Part shown: one piece after another, positions 26,063 through 39,260 of the stretch
How the letters are laid out: every line of letters begins with the position of its first letter
How positions within the stretch are numbered: position 1 is the stretch's first letter
Assembly (NCBI GenBank): GCA_035222895.1
Contig: JAVYIG010000864.1
Location: 22,501-86,500, forward strand
DNA length: 64,000 nucleotides
Direction: 5' to 3'
DNA from: Strongylocentrotus droebachiensis
Lineage: Eukaryota > Echinodermata > Echinoidea > Camarodonta > Strongylocentrotidae
Translations under genes and position numbers: made by a program
The notes under the pieces: model-generated
Databases searched by the model: none
What the model was told of the DNA's origin: nothing
The model's input: only the letters and a program-made list of their open reading frames with translations

Positions 26063-28409
26063 CTGTTACCCCCTCTCTCTTTTTGCTACCCAGCTCTCCC
26101 TGTCTCTTTTACTAACTATATTCACCGTATAATGCAGCTTCTCTGATAGTATTCGTTTGTTAAATTGTTTTTAAATAATGTTTTAACAAAATATAGCTCT
26201 TATTATTTTTTTTTATAGCACAATTGTAATTGCTTTTTTTTGCAGGAAATTCTCTAAGGATTTGTATCTATTATATAAGACAATCTATACAAATTCAATT
26301 TTAAATTATTCTAACTGTTGTTAATGTTCGATATTGTTGTTGCGAATAAAAAAGAGCTGTTACTGTTTTAATTACATAGTATTACACAAGAAAGTGATAT
26401 AGTAGTAAAGCGCGTGAACGGGAATAAATGAAGAGAAACGGTGAGAAGGAGTGTGTCAAGGGAGAGAGGGAAGGAGAAGGGCTTGAGAGAAAAGAAACGA
26501 ACCAATAGTCATGAGAGATGATGAATGGGAAAATATTTTTAGATCTGCGCTGTTATCCAGGTTTTATGTCTCTTTAATTATAACAATTTTTTTTTGGTAT
26601 ACGCCCTTTCTGTCAGAGGATATTGCATACGAGAATGAGCGTATTTAAGAGTTGGGTCACCCCTGCACAGGTTAGTGTCGCCGTTTGACCTCAAATACAA
26701 AATGCTCAGAAAGAATTAAATGATAAAACTCAACGCACATTATTCAACTGTGGAGCAGAGAGCATGCACAAAGAAAGATTTTGACTAAAAAGCAAAGGAG
26801 TGCTCGAAGAAAGCCCGTGGTAGCAGCGAGAATTGCTACGACAGACGGTACTAGTTCCTCAGGGCAAATTTTTGTATCCCTTTCTCTTATTTCGCGCGCA
26901 TGCAGAATCTGTCGTGTGGAAAGCAAGCTCAAGTTAAGCTGCACATACGAGATTTTCAAGCGATTTCCCTCAATTTAAATACGCAATATTGGTCCATTGA
27001 CTCCGCATTGAGCGTTTAGAAAGATCACGCGCGGCGCTACAAAAGCGAAAGATTCAGCGTGAGATGGTCATTTCTAAAATGCAAATATAATTCCACAGAA
27101 TTAATCGAGGATCTTTAGTTCGCATAGCGCTTACCTTCTTAAAATTAGACCCTTGAGATTTTAAATTCGGATATCAAATAATGTATCTCTAATTTACATG
27201 GAAAATATTGTCATTAATTTTGTGATTTCGTTTTTATCAATAATGATTTTGAATTCAGTCAGTTCGTGGTATCATAATTTCAAAGAGCTCTGTATAAAAA
27301 TTGAGAGAAATCATACGTTATTAACGACAGTTTTCATTCCGGAAATTACAGTCTCAATATTAGACAATTTGATCTAAAAATAGGATAAAACTGTTCTATA
27401 TATATCATCAGAGATTTCTTGTTTATACATAGCCATTTCAGAATTTCGTTTCCCGTTCACGTCTTCAATATTTCTAAAAAAGCGAGGGAAGGAAGGGCAT
27501 CGAAAAGATTTACATCTACATCAAACCTCACAAAAGTTTATTAACCACACTGACTTGTAGGGGAAAACCCTCAAATGAATATAACACAATCGAAATGCTA
27601 TTCGATTATGCATAGAAACTAACGTTCCCATTTTTAATTAATAACTGCGTTGCCACATCTGAAAATTACGCGTTGCTTTTGACTTATTTTCTTTTGTTGA
27701 TTGTTAGGGTCAATTCAATCAGATATAATGCAGTGACATTTAATAATGTTAAAGACATGTGTCAGAGGCTACAAAGAACTGCTACCTTCAATGCAGGCTT
27801 CGATGCAAATTGCTATATTGCACCATTTTTCTATTTTCTGATTAGCGATCGACTTGCTTGCTTCGCGACTGATTAGAAACCAATGCACGACCATGATACG
27901 TCCATCATGCATTGCCGGAACGGAAACCGGAAACGGCGCGTATTTACCAGGAAACGTCATTGTGCTCGATTGCTGGTTCGCCCTTCTCCGCCGTAATATT
28001 CCATTTTCCCGGCAGAGAAATGAAATTAAGATAGTTTTCCATCCATTTAAAGAAATCAATTCTTGTCGTTTACGTATCTTTTTCTCCCCTTCCTCTGTAT
28101 TTCTTCACCGCAGCAATTTTAATTGCTTTGCCAGAGAATCTGATGATGACTGTGATTTTTGTGTAATGACTTATGTTTGGTGGTCGGTTTATTGGCTTTT
28201 GCCTGTGTTACGATTACATACATCGCCTCGTGCAATCAATAGAAAGCCAAAGTGATTTACTTTGGCTAATTTACCATGATTGTATAATTCTGTCAATGTC
28301 AACCGCAGAGGCAATTTTGACTCCAAATGACGAGCGATATAAATTCCCCTTTTTCTTTTTATTGATTCTTTAAATGCAAGCAACCGAGGCTTCGTCGACC
28401 AAGTGAGAG

Positions 28410-28438
28410 GAGGGGGAGGGAATGAGGGCGGGAGAGAG

Positions 28439-28511
<73 letters not shown>
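28410..28511 (+). repeat. GA microsatellite
   Basis: GGGAGG units give way to GA dinucleotides with a CAGACACACA interruption. Confidence 0.9.
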
Positions 28512-30200
28512 TACATACGAAGGACATCGCGCGAGATGAACTATTCCAAGTCTTCATATTCCTCATGATTCTAGCGGATTGAGGATTTTTTTTTATAAAT
28601 CTCTCATCCCTCTGCTAAAAATTTACTCTAGCTGGAAGATGAAGGAAAGAAAACAGATATATTGAACGAAATAGCAACGGTGAGAAAGAGAGAGAATCTG
28701 AAGCTATCGCCCTCCTATATGAACAAAATTAACAAAATGATAAACTTAATATGTTTTCCTTGTTTATTCCTTTATATTTAGACTTTCAGAAATTTGGCGA
28801 CACATGTCATAACCCTGCTTTTCTTATGTTACATTTTGCATTGATCTTTGCTTTTTACATTTTTGAAGTCCTAGCTCTGCCACCATAATAACACTCTGGT
28901 GCTCTCCCTATCGTTGTCTCATTACGTTAAAGAAATCAACTTAATTTTCGTGATCAGTCGCAATATTACAGTAGGTAGCTGGTCATCAAATTCCTGTCCA
29001 ATATAAAATCTCACCTACGCACGTGTAAAGGTTTCATACTCACGATGTCATAAAAGTAATGATTTGGTCATTTAGCGCTTTTAAATAGCAATAGTACTTA
29101 ACATGGATAATTATGGAAAGAGAGCGTTAGATAATTTTAATACGATTACAAGATATAACAATATCATTTACATTACTCTGTTTGGCCCAAAAGATCTATT
29201 TTAAGTTATACAGAAAAGAGAGTTATGATGTAAACTAAACAATAAACGGTCTTCTCGATACTCTATTAGTTCAAAACGCTTGCTAATTAGCCAACAAAGA
29301 CCGTCTAAATGACTCTCTGCGAGGATTAATTACTGGACTAGGAGCCAATATTTTGATTCAATTATCGATTCGAAATGAGTGACACTTAACAAACAGTTTA
29401 ACGAGAAGGACGAAAATGGAAACGTGTTCCATTCCATAAAGCCCTGCGTTCTGCCTAGCCACACGAACCGATGATGTCTAAAAAAAAAGACGGCGTTAAC
29501 ATCTGGGCGTGAGAAGGACGTTTACATAGTCAATGTGAACGCACAAAAAGACAGAGATTTGTTCAAGATGCAAGTCGAGGCTGCAGCCTGCCATTCCTAG
29601 ACGACACTACTGGATTTATAACTGTCAAAAAGGCGGCTAATTGTATAGCTCACATTAGCAAGTTACTGCCAATATACCTTCAATATGACACGACAGAATG
29701 AAACAATAAACGACGGAGGGGGTTGACCAAACAAGAGACGTATATAGTAGCAGACAACAGTAAATTAATTGTACCGCATTTACTCTTGACACTTTGCTTT
29801 ATTCTTGACCACGTTTACTCTGTCAATAAGTTGCATTGTGTTGATAAGGGGGCAACAATTCTCCGGCCTATGACATGAAAGAGTCAAAAGTGTCAAGAAG
29901 CGACACAAAAGAGATCAATAAACAATTAGCAAAACTTCCACTTTCTCTGATTGCTTTGCTCAGCATCCAAGAGACCATGGTGCATGTGGGAAAATATCTG
30001 ACATTTCTTTTAGTGCGTGGAAGATAAGTTCAACAACTAATGATTGAATTGAATTTTTTCCTTAGAATGTGAACTTTACATTGTACCCATCGTATATGCT
30101 ATACTGTCAACTTAAAGCATGAACATGTAGGATAACAATAGGATAGAGAGATAATTAATGATACTGTATGTTAGAAAAAGAATGATAAAAATAGAGAAAG

Positions 30201-30202
<2 letters not shown>

Positions 30203-30243
<41 letters not shown>

Positions 30244-30251
30244 GGGGGGGG
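30203..30251 (+). repeat. GA microsatellite ending in poly-G
   Basis: GA run followed by 11 G; the same GA-to-G layout as at 15920-15971. Confidence 0.9.
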
Positions 30252-31082
30252 TAATATGAAAGTATAATAAAGAGTGGTAGACAGATGAAGACCTGGCCCT
30301 TGTTAATGAAACGGCCATTGCAGCAATCGGGCGGCGGAAGAACGTAATTTAATTTAATTTAATTTTAATTAAGGAACTTTACATAACTATCTTGATTTTA
30401 GGAGACACGAACGAACGAACGACAGCGTAGAACATTTCCCTTCCCCCGATACAGCTAACGTTCTTTAATACTACGCAGTGCCCTCTGAAACAAGATCACC
30501 TGTTGATAAACACATTTAAGACTGTTTGACCATGACGTATTGGAGTTGAGTCCAATGATCTATTTTCTTCTTTCTTTCGAATCAGTATCCGTAACAATTT
30601 ATTGGACTAATTCGGGTGTCGAATTATCGACTGGGTGGGTAAACAAGATTTGTTAACTTGTATCGTTGGTGTCAAGTTGAACCATGAACCACCCACGCGA
30701 GTTTGGTAAATTGATTAGGTTAATGGCGACTAGGAAAGGGTAGCGCTTTTGCTTTACTGATTAAGGCTGCCAAATGATCTTTTAAAGTGTACCGATCTTC
30801 TACCTATCATGCCTTCTAATATGATGATGCAATTAGATATGATAGGCATACGAAAACAAGAACATTTAAACGCTCTTGACAGATTATCCTATTGGAAAAG
30901 GGAACTTTGATATGTTGTCGAACTTTGATATAGAACATTCAGACATAACGACTGCTCAAATAACACGAATTTGATTGTTTGAGTGGATGAATCGATTATG
31001 CTTTGCAATATCACTGATTTTGACAATAGAAACAGAATCCATAATTTGTGTTACTCCGAGAAAGAAAAAGTAGAGATAATGA

Positions 31083-31119
31083 GAGTGAGAGAGAGAGAGA
31101 GACACACACACACAGAGAC
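31083..31119 (+). repeat. Short GA/CA microsatellite next to unc4 exon 2
   Basis: GA dinucleotides pass into CACACA about 155 bp downstream of exon 2 in the direction of transcription. Confidence 0.85.
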
Positions 31120-31272
31120 TGAGAGAGATCTAGCTGATGCATGCGTGAAACAATATGTCTATCAATGATACTACCTTTTAAAACAAACGCTTTACCATGT
31201 AATAAAAGAAGAACACGAAACCACAATTTACTAAAATAAATGAGTTTAAAAAAAATGGCGTCTCACCCTCAC

Positions 31273-31442
31273 CTGAACACGTGACTCAACCAGGTCCAAT
31301 CGCATTGCGAGTGCTTCCCTCGTGAAGACATCTGGGTAATGACTCTCATTGAAAGCGCGTTCAAGCTCCTCCAGCTGCCAGCCATTGAAGTTGGTTCGAC
31401 TTCTCCTCCTCTTGTTATCGTTTGAATCCTTGTCATCTTTAT
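31273..31442 (-). CDS. unc4: Unc4 homeobox protein, coding exon 2 (residues 101-157, homeodomain positions 1-46)
   Basis: The 170-base exon completes codon 101 and encodes residues 102-157. After a charged linker (many Asp and Lys) the homeodomain begins at about residue 112 with RRRSRTNF. Expected core residues are present: Arg5 (116), Phe8 (119), Leu16 (127) and Phe20 (131). The stretch [20 protein letters not shown], followed by [11 protein letters not shown], is diagnostic of the Unc4/Uncx family rather than Otx, Arx or Phox2. The acceptor follows a pyrimidine-rich run and ends GAAAG. The donor is CAG|GTGAGG. The exon is phase 1 at its start and phase 0 at its end, so it joins both neighbours in frame. 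Confidence 0.96.
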
Positions 31443-31848
31443 CTTTCAGAAAATGACAGAAAAGGAATTTATAAAACTTCGATTAAAAGGAAATAGATAT
31501 TGGTTACGACAATCATTCGATATCAAAGAAAAGGTTTATTCTGGGAAAAGTGAACAATAATTTGTGAGCTTTTCATTTTTTGTGAGTACATGTAAGTGTG
31601 GAAGAGTACCTTGAATAAGTGTCCCCTGAAAAGGATGGCTCTTCAATTGCCTTCATATTCGAAACATGACAAGTAACAGCTAAAGGTTGTGGAACACACG
31701 TTCATGCCATTTGTTTGTGTAGTCCCATATACACATTCATGACTGTGTACAGTGCGCGTGACTTCTAGCAAGACTGGGCAAACGTCTTATCATAAATCTT
31801 TTCCAATTACTTCCACACGGTTTCTTTTAAGATGCAATCGCATGACCA

Positions 31849-32011
31849 GGGCCCTGTCTTATAAAGAGTTGCAATTGATCCGAATCAATCGCAAGTCCTC
31901 TAATTAATCGCAAGTTGCACTCTCCTATCTCCTATGTACATACAGTAGTTGAGATTGATATCATCTGCAAATAAGTTGCGATTGAACGCAACTGTTTGAA
32001 AGACGGGGCCC
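31849..32011. mobile_element. GGGCCC-ended MITE-like element in unc4 intron 1
   Basis: The two ends, read inward, are GGGCCCTGTCTTATAAAGAG and GGGCCCCGTCTTTCAAACAG, and the similarity continues over about 45 bp on each side (TTGC..TCAATCGCAA). The element is 163 bp without coding capacity. No target duplication could be discerned. It is drawn without a class assignment. Confidence 0.65.
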
Positions 32012-32082
32012 ATAACTTAACTTTATCTTTAACCAGACTAGGTAGCGTGGGTTTTGACTCATCATTTCGTTTGAACGTATAG

Positions 32083-32098
32083 ACAGAGAGAGAGGGAG

Positions 32099-32163
<65 letters not shown>
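32083..32163 (+). repeat. GA microsatellite in intron 1
   Basis: GA dinucleotide run with GGGAGG units, close to the GGGCCC-ended element. Confidence 0.92.
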
Positions 32164-32164
<1 letters not shown>

Positions 32165-32785
32165 TAGAAGGAGATAGGCCAGAAATTCATCCATCGTAGC
32201 TAGTTAATTAGTCCTAAACGCTTGCTAACTATATTCAATGATATTGCTGAGACAACATCATAATTTATAGGCATGATCCTTATGAAAAATTCAGTTACAC
32301 TCTCATTTCGTAATGAAATTGGGTTTTTAAGCTCGGATTATGTGCCCCCTCTGCACGACTGAGTCTATTTCATGATCATGGTAATGGTATGAGCTTGCCC
32401 ATAACCCCGTTATATAGCACTTCCACCCATCATTAACGTAATTACAGTGATTGTATAATGAATGCACCATGACATGCATGAGGCGATTATATGTGAAGAG
32501 ATAAACAATTTTCAATTGTGCCCACTTTTTACTAATATTTTTTTTTCTTCTTTTTTTTCTCGAATTTATACACAAAATGTAAATGATTATCCACATCTAC
32601 AGATTGAATTCAATTTATTAATTGGGTTCTGGAGATATGAAATGTGTATTTGATGATGGGTGCGCTACTGCTAACAGTTTTATGATCCCCCCATTTCCCC
32701 AAACAAAAATGATGAGTTTATAATGAGAGTCATTTGTACATTAAAACAGAACTTCCCGAAATATAAATAAGAGGACTAGGTTTAA

Positions 32786-32981
32786 AGGCACACTGCCATA
32801 CTTGTAGCTACTTGCTCCCTCTATATAGAAAACTTCCCCAATCGGTGCCTGTTGGTCCCCTATGATCCTCTTTTTCTTATGTTAAATGAGAGCTGAGTTA
32901 ATGAGATAGCCACCTGTCACAGTGACCTCGATGGCTCGCTGTGTGGTCTAATCCCTTCTTGCCCAGTAGTGGTGACGGTCT
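32786..32981 (-). mobile_element. 196-bp TTAA-flanked MITE-like element, copy 2
   Basis: Reverse-oriented copy of 373-568, in intron 1 of unc4, flanked by TTAA at 32782-32785 and 32982-32985. Only a handful of differences from copy 1 are visible by eye, which suggests recent movement. Confidence 0.75.
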
Positions 32982-35900
32982 TTAAAATAGATCAACCAAA
33001 CATTATGAAGAAAGCCATCATTCCATTTAATTCTGCGCGGATTCTCAATCACGATTTTCTTTCTTAATTCAGACCATTTTGAGAGAAACAAAGGGCTAAC
33101 TGATGATTTCATACTCGCGAAATCTTATTAATGGAAGTCTTCAACGCAATGTTCGTTAACAAAGAATATTTTATTAAAACGATGCCTTATATAATTGTAA
33201 TGCATCTTATATAATTATCAATATGCGACAAGTTATTCAAGGAAACTTAAAACGTTGTAATGGTGAATCTTATGAAGAACTTGGAAAAATATTGTACAGT
33301 GGAAATATTGTGACAATAATTTTACAACGATATTTCTTCTTTAACGTAAAGACACTCATTTACTATTACGCCGAAAAATATCGCATACGCCGTTATATTA
33401 ATTTATATATCAACATCAAATGTCAAAATATCACACGGTACCAATAACTGATTCTAATCTTTATCGCACGCTTTAGCATCATACAATATTTTATATTCAT
33501 TGAAATGACATTTTTAGAATATGGAAAAAACGATGACGCATCACCTTCTTGTTAAAACCTATTATCTCTGAAATTTCATTACGTGTGGAATTATTTTACA
33601 GCGGGGGTATAATATTCACTTTGTAGGAAACAGGGTTGACTCAAAGTGTTAAAAATGACAAAAATAATAAACCTGTCGTCATTTTTTGGAATGATAGGCT
33701 TTCCAAACCAGCTTCAATTCTCCTCCTCCCCAAGCAGAACTCTTCTAATCGCATTACATACACTTAAGATGAGCAAACGATTATGAATTTTGAGAGAGAG
33801 AGCGCGGTGAGTAACAAGTGCTAACTGCGTCTTATTTCCCCAAAGACCATCAAGGAATCCGCTTAAAAACAACACGGAATCAGCCGCTGAAAACACACCG
33901 AACTATGGCGGGAGATATAATACCTCACTTCTTGGATAGATCGTCTGCCCAAGAAAGAGATCACACGTCTTGTGAAAAAGGAAAATAAAAATATTGGCGG
34001 TGCAATTAATTGGTTGCTCTATAATCTAGATCACTAAACCTATTCCAAATTAAACAAAGCGAATAGTTTTCGTTATACTGTATTCATTGGAGGGTAAAGA
34101 TATCTATAAATATATATTTTTAATATGAGTAGAAGAAGACAAGCTTTATGAGTCGACACCGAATTATAACGCTTCGTTAAGAGTTCTTTTTTCTCGCTGT
34201 GACCTAAAATAAACTTTAACTATAACACACTAAAAAAGGAGGTGAAATCATTTGAGCATTTCATCACACAAATTCCTGTCTTTTTAATATCTGTGTTTCT
34301 GAGGCGTAAAGCTCACACCTGCCTTTGTATCGCCAAACCGAGTCTACATGTTATCTTTCAACTTGTTTCGTTGGCAGAGCAGCTATATGAGAGCAAGGCA
34401 ATTATTGACATTCGTGTTTTGAAAGGCGGACGGAACAGAGAGCGAGTCGTTTAGGGGTGAAATAAGTAATTAACCGAAGTTGGAATTGAAAAGGGACAAG
34501 GAAACGTAGTCCTGGGGCTGCTTTTCCGTTCATGCTAGTTAGCTCTCTTTTTCGGCAATTGTACATAATTTGTCTTTCATCCGCTTTCGTCAAAACAGAG
34601 CAGTGAGCTCTTCTTCTTTGCTTTTACTCAGCTGGCTTGTTCTGAATCTGCGCTCGGAGCTATAACATGTCAGCAAGCACACTCCCCATACACCAGCCAT
34701 CCGTTCAGCGCGCCTACAATCATTTGCAACATTTTTATGAGGTCAATCTACCTATTACAAAAGTGTTATCGCATAATTTCCTGCTCTTCCTCGCGGTGAC
34801 TGCCAATACAAAATGATTTTCCGAATCGAAGCAACGAACTGCCTGGGAGCCCGCAGGCGCGATTCTTGCTTCAGTTGAGCCGATTTTGCGCGCCATTTTG
34901 CCGTTCCTTTTACGGTCTTTCAATCTACGCATCGGGGCAGTCATCCAGAGACGCAGAGGAGGGGTCATGAAGGAACCCATCATCGGGCTTACCTTTATCT
35001 TTTACAGAATATAATCAAACACAACCAACCCCTTTTTTAGGATTCGCATCACGCCGCCATTTCACCGTCGATTCTTACCGTTTACTTGCTGCGCTGATGA
35101 CTTTATATTATTCGAAGCGAGTCGAGTCTTGCGGATGCCCGGCAGCTACCTTCGTTTTACCTGCCTCGGCCCGCCGGGCTGCGACAACATCGCCGTGAAA
35201 TAGAAAGAGAAAAACGGTCTTTTCTTTTCGTTTACCAGCATCTTGCTTGCCAGAAGATTGATTCTATTACATCTTACACAAGCGCTGTGAAAAAAAAATA
35301 CTTCGTCGCGTTCAGTACAGCATTTTGGCGACTTATTACCGATTAAATTGTCGGCATCATTTCTGCCGCGCGTGGCGTCCGCACTGCGGCGCCAATACTA
35401 AATGTTTTCCTGTTGTGTTATTATGCTATACAGAGTACAATGTCGTAACAATAAAAAAGAGACACACCGGGATCAGGTCTTTTTCTTTATTCGCATTTCC
35501 ATATTTGTTTATATGACTTGAATCGACTTCTAATCTTGGTATCAAGAAGAAAGCATATAGCATGTGCCATGTCAAAAATAAGATTATTCGATATACATCT
35601 TTAATCATGTTTCTTTTAGCTTTATGTCTGTCGGTACACATCTAGACGAATTCTATTTATCGGGTTTGGCATGAATATCTATTTAATAAAAAGAATAACT
35701 CTGAAGAGTGAATTAATCTTGCTTTGATACATTAAAATATCACACGAATAATAAATAATTCTTCAAATGCTACATTTCACAAGAAAATGTGATATTTAGG
35801 TCTATCTTATTCATTTCTTAAAAAAAGAAAACAAACATTGATGGCCATAAATGGGGAATAAAATTGCACATAAATGGCGAATTAAACCCAAATGACAGAC

Positions 35901-36022
35901 AAATTCTACTCCGTGACTAAGAGTACTGGTTGCCAATGGGAACGCACATGAAGCATCAGACTTGGGAAGTGTATCTATCAATTTCCGGAGCTCAACTTCT
36001 CAGTGGTGGAGAACGATGGAGA

Positions 36023-36464
36023 TGGAGGAGTAGAAGGAGGAGGAGGAGGAGGAGGAGGAGGAGGAGGAGGAGGAGGAGGAGGATGAGGAGGAGGAGGAGG
36101 AAGGAAAAAGAGAGGGTGAGAGAGGGGACAGATGGAAGAGAGGACGGGAAAAGAGTGTGCGCATGCGCGTATGTGCAAGTGAAAGGGAGAGAAATAGAGA
36201 GAGAGAGATAGATAGAGAGAAAGAGAGAGATAGAGAGAGAGATAGAGATAGAGAATTATGGCATTACATAATGAAGAGAACAGGGAGCAAAGTAGTGAAG
36301 AAGAATCGTGTGTAAGGAAAAGTCAGTAGGAAGAGAAAGAGAGATAGAGAAAGAGAGAGATAGATTATACAGATATAGACAAAAGGAGGAAAAATAGAGC
36401 AAGAGAGTAAAGCAGTATGCTGCCGATAAAAGGCTAAGATGGATGAAAAGATAGAAAGATCAGA

Positions 36465-36508
<44 letters not shown>

Positions 36509-36680
36509 GAGAGAGATCATGGGGCAGGGTGCATGAGGAGACGTCGAGTAGAACGGAAACAAGAGGATTTGGAGACATCAGGAAAGAGAGAGAAGGAAAG
36601 AGATGAACAGAGAGAGAGAGAGAGAGAGAGAGAGACGGGATTAGATGGAGAAGAGCACGAAGAGAGAGAGAAATCAAGGG
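36023..36680 (+). repeat. Homopurine region: AGG triplets then GA tracts
   Basis: AGG triplets at 36030-36105, then GA/GATA runs at 36180-36260, 36462-36510 and 36605-36635, separated by purine-rich sequence. It spans about 650 bp and is the largest purine tract in the gene. Confidence 0.9.
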
Positions 36681-37404
36681 ACCGATGTGAGATCTGACAC
36701 AGCAAATAAATAAAAAATAGAAAACAGAAAAAAGAAGCAACTAACCCCGTTTACGCGTTGCTTCATTGACTATCCATATTATCTCGCTTGAATTAACATG
36801 CCCCTGTTCGGTGGATGTAATTATGGAACCGATCGGCCAATGTTTGGCTTCCTTCTCCGAACTACACATGCACATCATAGCTGTCAGAAATCACTCTCTA
36901 AATCGCCTAATTTGATGGTTTCTGTTTTCAAACCCTGAAGGATATTTTCACTGCAGACGAGGAAGGTAATTATCAATTAGTGATATTATGATATTCACCT
37001 AAATTACACCGGAAAATTACTAATTTACAGCTCTTTCTCAGCCCGATATACTCATTTCCACACCAGTCAAGTATTATACAGTAATTAGGCAATCTAATTG
37101 TAAAAGATTAATGATTTGCAACATTAATTCTTTTGTTAATACTTTCAGCTTGGTCAGGATTCAAATGCCATGTTCTGGGAACGTGAGCTTTATCTGTTCC
37201 ACAATGCCAATATAAGAAAGACCGACTTACACAATTAAACATAAAACAAAATTCTCTCAATGCAATAAGAATGCTTTATTACTACGACATGATATAGAAT
37301 GATTAATTGGCCCAATGCAAAATAAAGTTATTTTTTTCTGGAAAAAACAAATATGTCAGAGATTAAATCTGATTTAATCTGGAGAGCTGAATAGATCAAA
37401 TGAC

Positions 37405-37610
37405 TTTAAAATAAAGAAAAAGAAAAGAAGAGAAAAGAAAATGAATGGAAAGATAAAGAAGGGAAATAAAATAAAAGAAAAGAAAATGAGTTGAAAGATA
37501 AAGAAGGGAAATAAAAGAAACTATAAGAAGAGAGAAGAACGGATTCAAAGGAAAGATAAGAATAGAAAAAGAAAACAAGAAAAGATATGAGACGTAAGAA
37601 AAAGGAAGGG
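37405..37610 (+). repeat. AAAG-rich region with a 45-bp tandem duplication
   Basis: The unit AAAGATAAAGAAGGGAAATA occurs twice, 45 bp apart (ATGA marker at 37441 and 37486). Surroundings are A and G with few pyrimidines. Confidence 0.75.
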
Positions 37611-38859
37611 CGAGAAAAAAGGAGGTTTCATTTGGCCGATAACCTGCTTTTAGTATTGCATTATAATTTTCGATATTCGTATAGTCTTTATAAAAAAAAT
37701 CTACACTTGATCAACTTTTCTAATTACTTTGAATGCATAAGGACATATTGTGAGGGTAAACATGATAACTGAGATGTGTTCAGACTCAAAGCGTATCAGT
37801 TCAGACAAGGCAAATAAAAGAAAAATGTTATAAGTAGATTTAAATTTAAATAAACAGGATTTTACCAGTCACGACGTTCACTTTCTATTCATCAAAAGCT
37901 CTAATTTTAACAATTTTATTCCTAAGTATGCATTGAAAACTAATCCAAGTCAGGGCTTATATGTGGTCTTTCTCATTTGCATCAATGTCATAATACATTG
38001 TTGTAAGCTTATCTACTTTTCTTGGCATAAAAGCAAATACGTTGTATAAAAGGAATTATTCTAAAGTTTATATTTTAGCTATGAATAATGCCACATCATT
38101 GCATTTCCCGGGGGCAAAAAAAAAAAAGAAGGAGAAAAAAGAAAGAATAATCTCTACTTGATAGTGAAGGTTACTCACGTCCAACTGCTTTAGTACTTTT
38201 GTAAAAACATACTTTAATGTTCAACATACTTTGTAACATTTAAAATCTTAATGTATGTTCTTGATACGCAATCGTAGCCATTACCGCGCACAAATCTCTC
38301 CAATTATTGTTCCAGCATAGCTTCATTATTTCAAACCAAAGAGTCAATTATAGAAATATACGCCCATTATCTGCTTCATTTTCTTTAGCAAAAAGAACAA
38401 TTTGGAAATATGGGTTAAGGGATTTTACTCCGCTCATTTCTATTAGTAATAACAGAATGTGGTCTTTTGGAAATGAGAAACAAGATCTGGAATTGTTTTG
38501 ATTAGGGCGATGCGGATTCGGTGATCATAATTTACTTTGGTCTTTATTTGTCGCCCACGGCGTTCGGGGTATTTTTATGAGGGAAAGAAGTGATTGTCTT
38601 TTACCAGAGGCCTGATGAGAGGGAAATCTCTTACTTCTAGGATGGTTACAGAAAAGGACATCGATTTGTTTTTCGTTAATGATATTTATTGCAATGGAAT
38701 TCATCTCTCAGACATCGTAATCAACAATTTAAAAGGATATGTTCTTTTCGTCTGGGATGTTGTCAGTTCTTTTCATTTTTTTCCTTCAAATGTCATGTCC
38801 CTCCGTTTATCTATCTCTTGTTTTTGGTTTGAACTATTCGACCTGTACCGAGTCTATTA

Positions 38860-39260
38860 GTGCTGAAGAAGTAGTCTCCGTTTGGATAGTAACTTTTTTC
38901 CTGCTAGTTTCTCTTTCCTCCCTTTTTATTTATTCCTTCGCTTCCACAGACCTTCTCTAACTCTCTCATGCCTGTTCCCTCTTTTTGTTTTCTATATATT
39001 TTTTAATTTTCTTTTCTCGGCAACTAACTTATATATTGTATGTTGGTTTATTGTGTTTTAAAGCTTGGTACAATTTCATCGAATTTGTTTGTAATGTGTA
39101 ATATTAATTTCCTGTATTTATTCTACTTTGATTGCAGTTCATCTTTCTAATTGTAAGTAGTTGCGATGTATTGTCAGGGCCCCATGGAAGACCAACTTTC
39201 GCTGATTGTGATACCTGGTGAAATATCAATAAATGGATGAAATGAAATAAATAAGTCAAT
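38860..39260 (+). mobile_element. Possible 5'-truncated LINE 3' end in unc4 intron 1
   Basis: A T-rich stretch leads to GGGCCCCATGGAAGACCAAC, then ACCTGGTGAAATATCAATAAA, and ends in tandem ATGAAATGAAATAAA-like units. Such a non-coding 3' end with a short-repeat tail is typical of CR1/L2-like retroposons in marine animals. No reverse transcriptase frame remains. The 5' limit is a guess. Confidence 0.4.

Larger units (their letters stand above)
14999..31272 (-). other. unc4 intron 2 (16.3 kb)
   Basis: Phase-0 intron inside the homeodomain codons. Recognisable contents are GA/CT tracts at 15340-15376, 15920-15971, 22600-23100, 24560-24671, 26016-26062, 28410-28511, 30203-30251 and 31083-31119, a poly-A run near 19640, and AATTT and ACGA short repeats near 30345-30425. 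No further exon of unc4 and no other gene was recognised. Less AT-rich stretches without repeats (about 16000-16600, 17640-18240, 20640-21250, 22090-22400, 23110-23340, 25740-26000, 27860-28380, 29270-29660) are candidates for regulatory DNA on composition only. Confidence 0.6.

Noticed and set aside
31083-31119. GA tract beside exon 2 as a splicing enhancer
   Set aside because: Position alone is not evidence; it reads CU in the transcript and lies downstream of a strong donor.
34735-34983. 82-codon minus-strand frame next to a GTAAG, as a possible extra unc4 exon
   Set aside because: Exons 1 and 2 already join in correct phase, and the Unc4 family has no known domain matching this translation.
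36264-36740. 158-codon frame with Leu/Ser strings, looking like membrane segments
   Set aside because: Product of GA/CT microsatellites; the same pattern appears at 22524-22847, 24469-24695, 28189-28566 and 61252-61528.
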